Assembly: GCF_008360935.1 (NCBI RefSeq)
Contig: NZ_SRXO01000005.1
Span: 276,108 to 340,107 of the forward strand
Direction: 5' to 3'
Length of the DNA stretch: 64,000 nt
Source of the DNA: Siccirubricoccus phaeus
Lineage (GTDB): Bacteria > Pseudomonadota > Alphaproteobacteria > Acetobacterales > Acetobacteraceae
Made by a program: the position numbers and the translations under genes. Shown here one piece after another: positions 19,165-29,859 of this stretch; position 1 is the stretch's first letter; every line of letters starts with the position of its first letter. Under the pieces are notes generated by a model. The model was not told the DNA's origin and did no database searches. It worked only from the letters and a program-made list of their open reading frames with translations.

Positions 19165-20152
19165 CGAAGGCCGCCGGCTTCAGGGCGAAATTATGATAGC
19201 CTTCGACATAGCGCACCGTGCCGGACTTGCTGCGCATGACGATGGAATGGGTGACGGCACCGCTGGCGGTGCGGCGCACGCCGCGCAGCATGGCGCCGGT
19301 GGTCACGCCCGTCGCGGCGAACATGACGTTGCCCGCCGCCATCTCCTCCACCCGGTATTTCCGCTTCGGGTCGGCGATGCCCATTTCCCTAGCGCGGGCG
19401 ATCTGCTCGTCATTCTCGAACAGCAGGCGGCCCTGGAGCTGGCCGCCGATGCAGCGCAGCGCAGCCGCCGCCAGCACCCCCTCCGGCGCGCCGCCGGAGC
19501 CCATATAGATGTCGATCCCGGCCTCGGGCTGGGAGACGGCGATGACGCCGGAGACATCGCCATCGCCCAGCAGGGTGATGCGGGCGCCGGCGGCGCGGCA
19601 GGCCCTGATCATCTCCTTGTGCCGGTCGCGGTCCAGCGTGCAGACCATGAGGTCGGAGATGTCGCACTTCTTCGCCTTGGCGAGCTCGCGGAGGTTCTGC
19701 TCCACCGGCGCGTCGAGATCGACGATGCCGTCCGGCAGGCCGGGGCCGACCGCCAGCTTGTCCATGTAGATGTCCGGCGCGTGCAGGAAGCAGCCGCGCT
19801 CGGCCAGCGCGACGGTGGCGATGGCGTTGTTGCCGCCCTTGGCGGTGATGGAGGTGCCTTCCAGCGGGTCCACGGCGATGTCCACGGACGGGCCGCCGAG
19901 GCCGATCTGCTCGCCGATATAGAGCATCGGCGCCTCGTCCATCTCGCCCTCGCCGATGACGACGGTGCCGGAGATGGCGACGGTGTCGAAGGCCTTGCGC
20001 ATGGCGTCGACGGCCGCGCCGTCGGCGGCGTTCTTGTCGCCGCGGCCGATCCAGCGGGCGGCGGCGATGGCGGCCGCCTCGGTCACCCGGACCAGTTCGA
20101 GCGCCAGGTTGCGGTCAACCACCAGCCCGGCGGCGGGATCGTACTCGGCCAT
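19157..20152 (-). CDS. glpX: Class II fructose-1,6-bisphosphatase GlpX
   Basis: Hydrolyses fructose 1,6-bisphosphate to fructose 6-phosphate in gluconeogenesis. Some homologues also cleave sedoheptulose 1,7-bisphosphate. The 331-residue protein shows the metal-site motifs GEGEMDEAPMLYIGE (about 68-82) and DPLEGT (about 97-102), YMDKLAVGP, and GGAPEGVLAAAALRCIGGQ. ATG 20152 gives the standard N-terminus; the frame upstream is open but not conserved. It is downstream of hom, 407 bases away, and overlaps recJ by 8 bases. A folded inverted-repeat element lies between hom and glpX. Confidence 0.95.
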   Translation of the reverse strand: MAEYDPAAGLVVDRNLALELVRVTEAAAIAAARWIGRGDKNAADGAAVDAMRKAFDTVAISGTVVIGEGEMDEAPMLYIGEQIGLGGPSVDIAVDPLEGTSITAKGGNNAIATVALAERGCFLHAPDIYMDKLAVGPGLPDGIVDLDAPVEQNLRELAKAKKCDISDLMVCTLDRDRHKEMIRACRAAGARITLLGDGDVSGVIAVSQPEAGIDIYMGSGGAPEGVLAAAALRCIGGQLQGRLLFENDEQIARAREMGIADPKRKYRVEEMAAGNVMFAATGVTTGAMLRGVRRTASGAVTHSIVMRSKSGTVRYVEGYHNFALKPAAFVA

Positions 20153-20359
20153 GCGAAGTCCCCCATTGTTCGGCCGGGAGCATAGCCCGGGGTTTGGCGG
20201 GGGGGAATTGCGGGAAGAGGCACGGTCCCGGGAGTTCGGGGTGGCCCGGGGCTGGCGTGGCGCGGCCTGGCAACCCGGCACGGCCGGGGAGATGGCGTGG
20301 CGTGAAGCGAGGCGGGCTCCGTGCGCGCTCGATACCGTCGGGCGATCTCTCGCGAGAGC

Positions 20360-20444
20360 CATGGGGCCTGTGGCGTGTCGAGGACTTCGCCGCGCAAAGC
20401 GCGGTGCCGCTTCGCGGCATCCTTGACACGCCACAGGCCCCATG
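20360..20444. other. Three-way-junction inverted repeat between hom and glpX
   Basis: Positions 20360-20384 pair with 20420-20444 in a 25-bp stem containing one G-T pair and no mismatch. Enclosed are two further hairpins: CCGCGC-AAA-GCGCGG (20390-20404) and TGCCGC-TTC-GCGGCA (20405-20419). The result is a clover-like fold of 85 bases. It sits 3' of hom and 5' of glpX on the minus strand, and is palindromic enough to form the same shape on either strand. It may be a small RNA, an mRNA stability element, or a single copy of a dispersed palindrome. The remaining 20153-20559 sequence has no gene. Confidence 0.7.
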
Positions 20445-20474
20445 GCCCAGGGCAATGGTTGCCTTCTACGGTGT

Positions 20475-20497
20475 CGAAGGCACTCCGAGTGCCTTCG
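20475..20497 (-). terminator. Hairpin 3' of homoserine dehydrogenase gene
   Basis: CGAAGGCACT (20475-20484) and AGTGCCTTCG (20488-20497) pair perfectly over 10 bp around loop CCG. The flanks offer competing partners: GCCTTC at 20461-20466 can pair with 20476-20481, and CTTCGC-TG-GCGAAG lies at 20493-20506. The hairpin follows the hom stop by 60 bases on the minus strand. There is no clear U tract. Confidence 0.5.
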
Positions 20498-20559
20498 CTG
20501 GCGAAGGGCTGGACCGCCCCACCCTGGCCCCTCCCTGCCGGCGGGGAGGGCGGTGGCCG

Positions 20560-21852
20560 CTACAGCGGTTCGATGCGGATGAGGGCCGGGGTTTCCAGCA
20601 CGGTCTCCAGCGCGGCGATGCGGGCGATGGCGGCGCGCATCTGCGATTCCTCGCATTCATGCGTGGTCAGCACCACCGGCACCGCCTCGCCCGGCGCCCT
20701 GCCGCGCTGCAGCATGGATTCCAGGCTGATCGCCTGGTCGCGGAGGATGCCGGTGACGTCGGCGATCACGCCCGGCCGGTCCAGCACCATCAGCCGCAGG
20801 TAATAGGCGCCGCGATGCCGCTCCATGGGTTCGGCCGGCACGCTCTCCAGCGCCCCGCTGGCCGCGCCCCAGACCGGGGTGTGGCGGCCGCGCGCCAGGT
20901 CGATCAGATCGGCGACCACCGCGCTCGCCGTCGGGCCCGCGCCCGCGCCGCGGCCTTCCAGCATTACCCGCCCGACGAAATCCCCCTCCGCCACCACCGC
21001 GTTGAACACGCCATCCACCCGCGCGATGGGCGCCGCCGCCGGCACCATGCAGGGATGCACGCGGGTGGAGATGCCGCCCGGCGTCCGCGCCGCAATGCCC
21101 AGCAGCTTGATGCGGTAGCCCAGCTCGCCGGCCAGGGCGATGTCGAGGGCGGTGATGTTGCGGATGCCCTCGACATGCACCGCGCCGAAATCCACCGGCC
21201 GGCCGAAGGCGAGCGCTGCCAGGATGGCCAGCTTGTGCGCCGCGTCGATGCCGTCGATGTCGAAGGCCGGGTCGGCCTCGGCATAGCCGAGCTTCTGCGC
21301 CTCGGCCAGCACCTCGGCGAATTCCCGGCCCTGCTCCCGCATCACCGTCAGGATGTAGTTGCAGGTGCCGTTCAGGATGCCGGCGACGCGGGAAAGCCGG
21401 TTCGCCGCCAGGCCCTCCCGCACCCCCTTGATGGCCGGGATGCCGCCCGCCACCGCCGCCTCGAAGGCGAGCAGGACATTACGCGCCTCGGCCTTCTCCG
21501 CCAGCGCCGCGCCATGCACGGCGAGCAGCGCCTTGTTCGCCGTCACCACCGGCTTGCCGGCGGCAATGGCGGCGTCCACCAGCGCCCGCGCCGGCCCCTC
21601 GCTGCCGCCGATCAGCTCCACCACCACATCGGTGCCGGGATCGGCGGCCAGCGCCACCGGGTCGTCATACCAGCGCAGCGCCTCCAGGCTGATGCCGCGG
21701 TCGCGCGTGCGGTCCCGGGCGGAGACGGCGCCGACGATGATCGGCCGCCCGGCCCGCGCCGCGATCAGCCCGGCATTCGCCTCCAGCAGCTTCAGGACGC
21801 CGGCGCCGACCGTGCCGAGGCCGGCGACCGCGATGGCGAGGGGTTTGCTCAT
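20560..21852 (-). CDS. hom: Homoserine dehydrogenase
   Basis: Reduces aspartate semialdehyde to homoserine, the branch point to threonine and methionine. The 430-residue protein has an N-terminal Rossmann nucleotide site (AGLGTVGAGVLKLL, 10-23), the VTANKALLA strand, the catalytic-domain signature ILNGTCNYILT, GYAEADPAFDIDGIDAAHKLAIL with the catalytic Lys, and a C-terminal ACT domain (about 345-430) for threonine feedback. Its ATG overlaps the stop of the upstream aminotransferase gene by 4 bases, so the two are coupled. That aminotransferase-hom pairing is common in alphaproteobacteria. Confidence 0.96.
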   Translation of the reverse strand: MSKPLAIAVAGLGTVGAGVLKLLEANAGLIAARAGRPIIVGAVSARDRTRDRGISLEALRWYDDPVALAADPGTDVVVELIGGSEGPARALVDAAIAAGKPVVTANKALLAVHGAALAEKAEARNVLLAFEAAVAGGIPAIKGVREGLAANRLSRVAGILNGTCNYILTVMREQGREFAEVLAEAQKLGYAEADPAFDIDGIDAAHKLAILAALAFGRPVDFGAVHVEGIRNITALDIALAGELGYRIKLLGIAARTPGGISTRVHPCMVPAAAPIARVDGVFNAVVAEGDFVGRVMLEGRGAGAGPTASAVVADLIDLARGRHTPVWGAASGALESVPAEPMERHRGAYYLRLMVLDRPGVIADVTGILRDQAISLESMLQRGRAPGEAVPVVLTTHECEESQMRAAIARIAALETVLETPALIRIEPL

Positions 21853-23069
21853 AGGACAGCCGATTCCTTCTCCGGCTCCACCGGACCGAGATTGTCACCC
21901 TGCAGGAAGGCGCGGATGCCGCGCAGCGCCTGACGGATGCGGTGGTTGTTCTCGACCAGGGCGATGCGGACATGGCCATCGCCATGCTCGCCGAAGCCTA
22001 GGCCCGGTGCCACCGCCACCTTGGCCCGCGCCAGCAGCAGCTTGCTGAATTCCACGCTGCCGAGATGCCGGAACTTCTCCGGAATCGGCGCCCAGACGAA
22101 CATCGAGCCATCGGGGGAAGGCGCCTGCCACCCCGCCGCCGCCAGCCCCTTCACCAGCAGATCCCGCCGCTCCCGGTACAGGCTGCGCATCTCGGCGACC
22201 ATGTCCTGCGGCCCGTTCAGCGCCGCCGTCGCCGCCACCTGGATGGGGGTGAAGGCGCCATAGTCGAGATAGGATTTCACCCGCGCCAGGGCCGCGATCA
22301 GCCGGGGATTGCCGGCGGCGAAGCCCATGCGCCAGCCCGGCATGTTGTAGGTCTTGGACATGGAGGTGAATTCCACCGTGATGTCCTTCGCCCCCGGCAC
22401 CTCCAGCACCGAAGGCGGCGGCACATTGCCGAAATACAGCTCGGCATAGGCGAGGTCGGAGAGGATGAAGAGCTCATGCCGCCGGCAGAGCGCCACCAGG
22501 TCCCGGTAGAACTCCAGCGAGGCGAGATGCGCCGTCGGGTTCGAGGGGAAGTTCACGATGACGGCGGTGGGCTTCGGCACGGAATGCCTGACGGCGCGGT
22601 CGATCGCCGCCAGCATCTCGTCATCCGGCGTGCAGGGCAGGCTGCGGACGGAGGCGCCGGCGATGATGAAGCCGAATTGGTGGATGGGGTAGGAGGGGTT
22701 GGGCACCAGGATGGTGTCGCCCGGGGAGGAGATGGCCTGCGCCAGATTCGCCAGCCCTTCCTTGCTGCCGAGCGTCGCCACCACCTCCGTCTCCGGGTCC
22801 AGCTTCACCCCGAAGCGGCGGGCATAATAGCCGGCGAGCGCCTTGCGCAGCCCGGGGATGCCCTTGGAGGTGGAGTAGCGATGGGTTCGCGGGTCCTGCA
22901 CCGCCTCGATCAGCTTGGCGACGATATGCGGGGGCGTCGGGCTGTCCGGATTGCCCATGCCGAGGTCCACGATGTCCTCTGCCGCGGCGCGCGCCTTGGC
23001 CTTGGCCGCGTTCACCTCGGCGAAGACATAGGGCGGCAGGCGGCGGATGCGGTGGAATTCCTCGGTCAT
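21849..23069 (-). CDS. Class I/II PLP aminotransferase, AlaC-like
   Basis: This 406-residue pyridoxal-phosphate aminotransferase (fold type I) has the PLP lysine in SMSKTYNMPGWRMGF (Lys near residue 238), with VNFPSNPTAH and SDLAYAELYF supplying the other cofactor contacts. The N-terminal FHRIRRLPPYVFAEVNAAK resembles the AlaC/YfdZ and LL-diaminopimelate aminotransferase-like group, which make alanine from pyruvate and glutamate in enterobacteria. Overlap with hom by 4 bases suggests an amino-acid biosynthetic role linked to the aspartate family. The amino acid it acts on is not certain from sequence. Confidence 0.9.
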   Translation of the reverse strand: MTEEFHRIRRLPPYVFAEVNAAKAKARAAAEDIVDLGMGNPDSPTPPHIVAKLIEAVQDPRTHRYSTSKGIPGLRKALAGYYARRFGVKLDPETEVVATLGSKEGLANLAQAISSPGDTILVPNPSYPIHQFGFIIAGASVRSLPCTPDDEMLAAIDRAVRHSVPKPTAVIVNFPSNPTAHLASLEFYRDLVALCRRHELFILSDLAYAELYFGNVPPPSVLEVPGAKDITVEFTSMSKTYNMPGWRMGFAAGNPRLIAALARVKSYLDYGAFTPIQVAATAALNGPQDMVAEMRSLYRERRDLLVKGLAAAGWQAPSPDGSMFVWAPIPEKFRHLGSVEFSKLLLARAKVAVAPGLGFGEHGDGHVRIALVENNHRIRQALRGIRAFLQGDNLGPVEPEKESAVL

Positions 23070-23146
23070 CGGATGGTCCAGTGCGTTTCCGTAAAGATTG
23101 CCCCGGCGACGGGTCGTGCCGGGGACGGCCCCTATAACCGAGGGGC

Positions 23147-23740
23147 TTACCGGTTGCGAGGCGCCGGCGCGAGAAGTTCGGCGGGCGGCGGGGCCGGCGC
23201 CTCCTCCGGCATCTCCGGCAGGGCAGGGATCGGGGCCGGCACCAGGCCGCGCGGCGGCGGGGGCGGCGCGCCGGGCCCGGGCGGGGCGGCAGGGGGCGCC
23301 GGCACCGCGGCCTGGGGCGGCTGGTCCGGCCGCGTCGGCCGGGGCGGCGCCGGCGCGGCGTCCCAGGGGATATTCGGTGCATTGGCCAGGCGCGGCGGCG
23401 CGGGCGGCGCGCCGGGAATGCCCGGCTCCCCCGGTGCCGCCTGGCCCGGCGGGGCTGGCGTGGTCCGCAGCGCGATGGGGCTGCGGGAGGCGGCGCGCTG
23501 CTCCTCCAGCGCCGCGGTCAGCGCCGCCCGGGTCTCCGGCGAGGGCCGCTCCGGCCGCGGCGGCACGGTGGCGAGGTTGGGCGTGGGCTCGTCCAGCCCC
23601 GGCGGCGGCAGCCTGCCCTCATCCTCGGCGCCGGAGACCCGGCGCCAGATCACCACGGGATTGACCTCCTTCGGCACCTCGCAGGCGCCGAGCAGCAGCA
23701 GCAGCAGCCCGCACCCTGCCTGCCTCGCCTTGCCGCCCAT
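23147..23740 (-). CDS. Proline-rich lipoprotein
   Basis: This 197-residue predicted lipoprotein has a short signal with lipobox LLLLGAC, making Cys about residue 19 the lipidated residue. The mature part begins EVPKEVNPVVIWRRVSGA and is followed by LPPPGLDEPTPNLATVPPRPERPSPETR, then a long Pro/Ala-rich tail likely to be disordered or to cross the periplasm. ATG 23740 is preferred because it puts the lipobox at the usual distance; an in-frame start upstream would bury the signal. I do not recognise a named family. It lies upstream of the aminotransferase-hom unit and is divergent from phaC. Confidence 0.72.
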   Translation of the reverse strand: MGGKARQAGCGLLLLLLGACEVPKEVNPVVIWRRVSGAEDEGRLPPPGLDEPTPNLATVPPRPERPSPETRAALTAALEEQRAASRSPIALRTTPAPPGQAAPGEPGIPGAPPAPPRLANAPNIPWDAAPAPPRPTRPDQPPQAAVPAPPAAPPGPGAPPPPPRGLVPAPIPALPEMPEEAPAPPPAELLAPAPRNR

Positions 23741-23849
23741 GCCTGCCCGATCCGCTGCTGCCATGCAGCATGTGTACCGCGCCGCAGCGGCGCAAATAAG
23801 GGGTTGCCGCAGGGTGGAGATGCCCCGCCGCACCCGCTAGATTACGGGC

Positions 23850-25664
23850 ATGGCCGAAGACAAGACCCCCGAAGGCCCGGCTTTCCGGTTGCCCGACCCC
23901 GCCATCGTCACCCGAACCATGGCGGAGGTGGCGGAGCGGGGGCAGCGCATCGTCACCGATTTCCTCAAGCGCCAGTCGGATTCCGCGACGACGCCGGACC
24001 CGCTGAACATCGGCGGCGCCTTCCTCGAGATGACGACGCGGCTGATGGCCAACCCCGCCCAGCTCGTCCAGGCCCAGCTCGGCTTCTGGCAGGATTATCT
24101 GACGCTCTGGCAGAACACCGCGCGGCGCATGCTGGGCGACGAGGCCCGGCCGGTGATCGCCGAGGACCCGCGCGACCGCCGCTTCAAGGACGAGGCCTGG
24201 CGGGAGAACGAGGTCTTCGACTTCATCAAGCAATCCTACCTGCTCTCCGCCCGCTACTTCCAGACCGTGGTCGGCGGGGTGGAGGGGCTGGACCAGAAGA
24301 CGGCGCAGAAGGTGGATTTCTACACGCGGCAATTCGTCGATGCGATGAGCCCGTCCAACTTCCTGCTGACCAACCCGGAAGTGCTGCGCCGCACCGCCGA
24401 GACGGGAGGCGAGAACCTGCTGAAGGGGCTTTCCCACCTGCTGGCGGATCTGGAGCGCGGCAAGGGCAAGCTGCGCATCCGCATGACGGATGACAGCAAA
24501 TTCCGCGTCGGCGAGAACATCGCCGTCACCCCGGGCAAGGTGGTGTACCAGAACGACCTGATGCAGCTCATCCAGTACGCCCCGACGACGCAGGCGGTGC
24601 TGAAGCGGCCGCTGGTGATCTTCCCGCCCTGGATCAACAAATTCTACATCCTCGACCTGCGGCCGAAGAACAGCTTCGTGCGCTGGGCGGTGGAGCAGGG
24701 GCATACCGTCTTCGTCGTCTCCTGGGTCAACCCGGATGCCCATCTCGCCGAGAAGGGCTTCGACGACTACATCCGCGAAGGCGTCTTCGCCGCGCTGGAC
24801 GCCATCGAGCAGGCGACGGGGGAGAAGCAGGTCAACGCCATCGGCTACTGCCTGGGCGGCACGCTGCTGGCGACGACGCTGGCGCATATGGCGGTGAAGC
24901 GCGACACGCGCATCAAATCCGCGACCTACTTCGTGACCATGACGGATTTCGAGGAGGCGGGCGAGCTCGGCGTCTTCATCGATGAGGAGCAGCTCAAGGG
25001 CCTCGAGGAGAAGATGCAGCAGCGCGGCTATCTGGAGGGGGCGGAAATGGCCACCACCTTCAACATGCTGCGCGCCAACGACCTGATCTGGTCCTTCGTG
25101 GTGAACAACTACCTGATGGGGCAGGAGCCCTTCCCCTTCGACCTGCTCTACTGGAACGACGACAGCACCCGCATGCCGGCGAGGATGCACAGCTTCTACC
25201 TGCGGCGCATGTACCAGCAGAACGACCTGGTGAAGAAGCCGGGCCAGGCGGGGGCGATCGAGCTGCTGGGGACGAAGATCGACCTCCGCAAGATCAAGGT
25301 GCCGAGCTACCTGATCTCGACGCGGGAAGACCATATCGCGCCCTGGAAGAGCACCTACCGCGCGACGCAGCTCTATGCCGGGCCGGTGCGCTTCGTGCTG
25401 GCGGCGTCCGGGCATATCGCCGGCATCGTGAACCCGCCGGATTCCGGCAAGTACTCGCATTGGGTGAATGAGCAATTGCCGCCGGACCCGGAGGAGTGGT
25501 TCCGCGGCGCCACGGAATTGGCAGGCTCCTGGTGGCCGGACTGGCACCGCTGGGTGACGGCGCTGGGCAAGGAAACCGTGCCGGCGCGCGTGCCGGGGGA
25601 AGGCGGGCTGCCGGCGCTGGAAGACGCGCCGGGGAACTACGTCAAGGTCATGGCAACCGACTGA
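23850..25664 (+). CDS. phaC: Class I poly(3-hydroxyalkanoate) synthase
   Basis: Polymerises (R)-3-hydroxyacyl-CoA into PHA storage polyester. The 604-residue length is typical of class I PhaC. The modified lipase box GYCLGG carries the catalytic nucleophile Cys334. The general-base Asp is in STREDHIAPW and the His in AASGHIAGIVNPP, completing the Cys-Asp-His triad. The N-terminal PhaC_N domain (PDPLNIGGAFLEMTTRLMANP) and WWPDWHRW near the C-terminus are also typical. It is monocistronic, divergent from the lipoprotein gene. The phaA/phaB genes and phasins are not in view. Confidence 0.97.
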   Translation: MAEDKTPEGPAFRLPDPAIVTRTMAEVAERGQRIVTDFLKRQSDSATTPDPLNIGGAFLEMTTRLMANPAQLVQAQLGFWQDYLTLWQNTARRMLGDEARPVIAEDPRDRRFKDEAWRENEVFDFIKQSYLLSARYFQTVVGGVEGLDQKTAQKVDFYTRQFVDAMSPSNFLLTNPEVLRRTAETGGENLLKGLSHLLADLERGKGKLRIRMTDDSKFRVGENIAVTPGKVVYQNDLMQLIQYAPTTQAVLKRPLVIFPPWINKFYILDLRPKNSFVRWAVEQGHTVFVVSWVNPDAHLAEKGFDDYIREGVFAALDAIEQATGEKQVNAIGYCLGGTLLATTLAHMAVKRDTRIKSATYFVTMTDFEEAGELGVFIDEEQLKGLEEKMQQRGYLEGAEMATTFNMLRANDLIWSFVVNNYLMGQEPFPFDLLYWNDDSTRMPARMHSFYLRRMYQQNDLVKKPGQAGAIELLGTKIDLRKIKVPSYLISTREDHIAPWKSTYRATQLYAGPVRFVLAASGHIAGIVNPPDSGKYSHWVNEQLPPDPEEWFRGATELAGSWWPDWHRWVTALGKETVPARVPGEGGLPALEDAPGNYVKVMATD

Positions 25665-25745
25665 CATCGAGGGAGGCTCGTTGCGGCAGCGCCGCAACCC
25701 TCGAACTCCCTCCGCCAAAGGCCGAAGGGCCTTTGGGAACTATGA
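25665..25745. repeat. Family B repeat, partial (copy B3)
   Basis: Just after the phaC stop comes ATCGAGGGAGGCTCG, hairpin GTTGCGGCAGCGCCGCAAC, CTCGAACTCCC and AAAGGCCGAAGGGCCTTTGG, the left half of the family B unit seen at 17.2 kb. The right half is replaced by AACTATGAATTTCAGATCCGACAGG. Unlike most copies this one lies between genes on the same strand (phaC and ridA) and may end the phaC transcript. Confidence 0.7.
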
Positions 25746-25819
25746 ATTTCAGATCCGACAGGTGGCTTCCGCCCCGGCCGTCCCTGGTGCAGCCTGGCCA
25801 CGCAACCAGGGAGAACACC

Positions 25820-26212
25820 ATGCCGAAGCAGCCCATCGCCTCGGACCGGCTGCCGCCGCCGAGCGGACACTTCCCGGCCGGCATCATCGCCCCGACGGGA
25901 CGCATGGTGTTCATCTCCGGCATGCTGGCCAAGGATTCCAGCGGGGCGCTGGTCGGCGCCGGCGACATCACCGCCCAGACGCGGCAGGTCTGCGAGAACG
26001 TGAAGGCGGCGGTCGAAGCCGCCGGCGGCACGCTGGAGGATATCTGCCGCGTCGATGTCTACATCGCGGACATGCGCCACTTCCCGCAGATCCACGCGGT
26101 GCGGCGGGAATACTTCACCGGCACGCCGCCGGCCTCGACCATGGTGGAGGTGACCGGCTTCACCCATCCGGAGGCGCTGATCGAGATCACCGCCATCGCG
26201 GTCATCCCCTGA
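25820..26212 (+). CDS. RidA/YjgF family protein
   Basis: This 130-residue member of the YjgF/YER057c/UK114 family forms trimers, and several members hydrolyse reactive enamine/imine intermediates released by PLP enzymes. Visible motifs are MVFISGMLAKD, DITAQTRQVCENVKAAVEAAGGTLEDICRVDVYI, and PASTMVEVTGFTHPEALIEI, where Arg is normally found in the canonical RidA active site; here the C-terminal segment lacks the typical R-x-x-V context, so it may belong to a non-RidA (Rid1-7) subgroup. It is upstream of an amidase gene by 43 bases, a pairing often seen in uracil or amide catabolism. ATG 25820 follows a GGGAGAACACC ribosome site. Confidence 0.87.
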   Translation: MPKQPIASDRLPPPSGHFPAGIIAPTGRMVFISGMLAKDSSGALVGAGDITAQTRQVCENVKAAVEAAGGTLEDICRVDVYIADMRHFPQIHAVRREYFTGTPPASTMVEVTGFTHPEALIEITAIAVIP

Positions 26213-26255
26213 TCCGCCCCTTCGCAGCGCAGCAATTCCGGGTCACTCTTTCCAA

Positions 26256-27542
26256 ATGTCCGATCCCGCCGCGCTCCCCGCCGCCGAGGCCGCCCGCCAG
26301 ATCCAGGCCGGCACCCTCTCCGCCATCGCCCTGACCGAAGCCCTGCTGGACCGCATCGCGGCGCGGGAGCCCGTGGTGCGGGCCTTCATCCACCTCGATC
26401 CCGGCCTGGCGCGGCGCCAGGCGGCGGCGGTGGATGCGGCGGTGAAGGCGGGGCGGTCCCTGCCGCTCGCCGGGCTCGGCTTCGGCGTGAAGGACGTGCT
26501 GGATACCGCCGACCAGCCCTCGCAATACGGCTCCCCCATCTGGGCCGGGCACCGGCCGCGCAGCGATGCCGCCTGCGTCGCCCTGGCCCGGCGGGCGGGG
26601 GCGGTGATCCTCGGCAAGACCGTCACCACGGAATTCGCCACCCGCTTTCCGGGCGCTACCACCAACCCGCACAACTCGGCGCATACGCCGGGCGGCTCCT
26701 CCTCCGGCTCCGCCGCCGGGGCCGGGGCGGGCTTCTTCCATGCCGGCTTCGGCACCCAGACGGCCGGCAGCATCATCCGCCCCGCCGCCTATTGCGGCGC
26801 CGTCGGCTTCAAGCCGAGCTACGGCACCTTGCACCGCGCCGGCATGAAGGTGATGAGCGAATCGCTCGACACCATCGGCCTCATCACCGGCAGCGTCGCC
26901 GACGCCGCCTTCGCCATGGCCGGGCTGACCGGCGGCGATTACGGCCAGCCGGCGGCGAAGCCGGACCGCGCGCCGAAGCTCGGCCTGTGCTGGGGCCCGA
27001 CCGCTTCGCTGGCGGCGCCCGAGACCCGCGCCGCTATCGAGCGCGTGGCCGCCGCCGCCGCGCAGGCCGGCGCCAGCGTCACGCCGGTGGAGATGCCCCC
27101 GGCGGTGGTGGCGGGGCTGGAGGCGCATCAGCTCGTGATGAACGGCGAATCCGCCGAGGCCCTGGCCTGGGAGCTGGAGCATGCCGCCGCCCAGCTCTCC
27201 CCGGTGCTGCGGCAGCGGATGGAATGGGGCCGCGACCAGCCCCGCGCCGCGCTGGAGGCCGGCCGCGCCGCCTTCGCCACGGCGCGCGCCGCGCTGGCGG
27301 AGGTGATCGCGCCCTTCGACGCCATCCTCACCCCCGCCGCGCCGGGCGAGGCGCCGGAGGGCATCGGCGCCACCGGCGACCCCGCTTTCAACTCGCTTTG
27401 GACCCTGCTGCACCTGCCCTGCGTCACCGTGCCGGTCGGCACCGGGCCGAAGGGCTTGCCGCTGGGGGCGCAGCTCGTGGGCGCGATCGGCCAGGACAAG
27501 GCGGTGCTGGCCTGGGCCGAATGGGTGCGCCAGGCCGCGGCC

Positions 27543-27545
<3 letters not shown>
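26256..27545 (+). CDS. Amidase signature family enzyme
   Basis: This 429-residue amidase has the Ser-cisSer-Lys triad: Lys in LGFGVKDVLDT, the Gly/Ser-rich block PGGSSSGSAAGAGAGFFHAG, and the nucleophile Ser in GTQTAGSIIRPAAYCG. Family members hydrolyse aliphatic or aromatic amides, or serve as GatA; sequence context (no gatB/gatC) argues against GatA. The N-terminus is short and lacks a signal peptide, so it is probably cytoplasmic. It follows the RidA-family gene on the same strand. Its TAG stop (27543-27545) is formed by the first bases of the family A repeat (CTAGAGC), showing the repeat abuts or has shaped the 3' end. Confidence 0.92.
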
Positions 27546-29576
<2,031 letters not shown>

Positions 29577-29695
29577 TTGTTGCGGGCGGCTCTGCCTCCC
29601 TCGAACCCCCTCCGCAAAGGCCCGAAGGCCCCTTGAGTTTCGGACCCGTCGGTCGAAGCGCCAACTCAAGGTTTCCAAAGGCCCTTCGGCCCGGC
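29577..29695. repeat. Family B repeat, interrupted by a gene fragment (copy B4)
   Basis: After the guaB stop come GGCTCTGCCTCC, CTCGAACCCCCTCCGCAAAGGCCCGAAGG, GAGTTTCGGACCCGTCGGTCG, ACTCAAGGTTTCCAAAGGCCCTTCGGCC. Where the copy at 4.5 kb continues with CTTTGGCGAGGGG, this one is replaced by the pseudogene at 29697. A final hairpin of the family reappears at 29838-29854, just before the convergent patatin gene. Confidence 0.7.
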
Positions 29696-29696
29696 C

Positions 29697-29829
29697 CATG
29701 GCCGAGATTGGGACGACCTGAAGATCATGCCGGCACTACGGCCGATCGTCGGGCGCACGGCGGCCGAGGCGCGAGCGAAATTCGACGAGATGCAGGCGCT
29801 GCTCGATCCCATGGTGGGTTTGGCGGGGA
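29697..29829 (+). pseudogene. Remnant of an LLM flavin monooxygenase (NtaA/SnaA/SoxA type)
   Basis: The frame at 29697-29829 encodes a peptide reading GRDWDDLKIMPALRPIVGRT then AAEARAKFDEMQALLDPMVGL. This matches an internal stretch of nitrilotriacetate monooxygenase-like LLM proteins, usually of the form DDLKIMPGLSPIVGRTEAEAxxKxxELQxLIDPxVGL. The rest of the roughly 440-residue protein is missing on both sides: upstream is a family B repeat and downstream a repeat hairpin. There is no start codon context or ribosome site. It is therefore a 44-residue coding relic. Recognition rests on recalled family consensus and should be checked by a translated search. Confidence 0.75.
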
Positions 29830-29837
29830 GAGCGCGA

Positions 29838-29854
29838 GAGGGGCAGAGCCCCTC
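29838..29854. terminator. GAGGGGC-AGA-GCCCCTC hairpin before the patatin stop
   Basis: A perfect 7-bp stem (29838-29844 / 29848-29854) with loop AGA, the same loop as in the hairpin at 4583-4603. It lies 5 bases from the stop of the minus-strand patatin gene (stop at 29860-29862) and probably serves as its terminator. Confidence 0.65.
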
Positions 29855-29859
29855 CCGAC

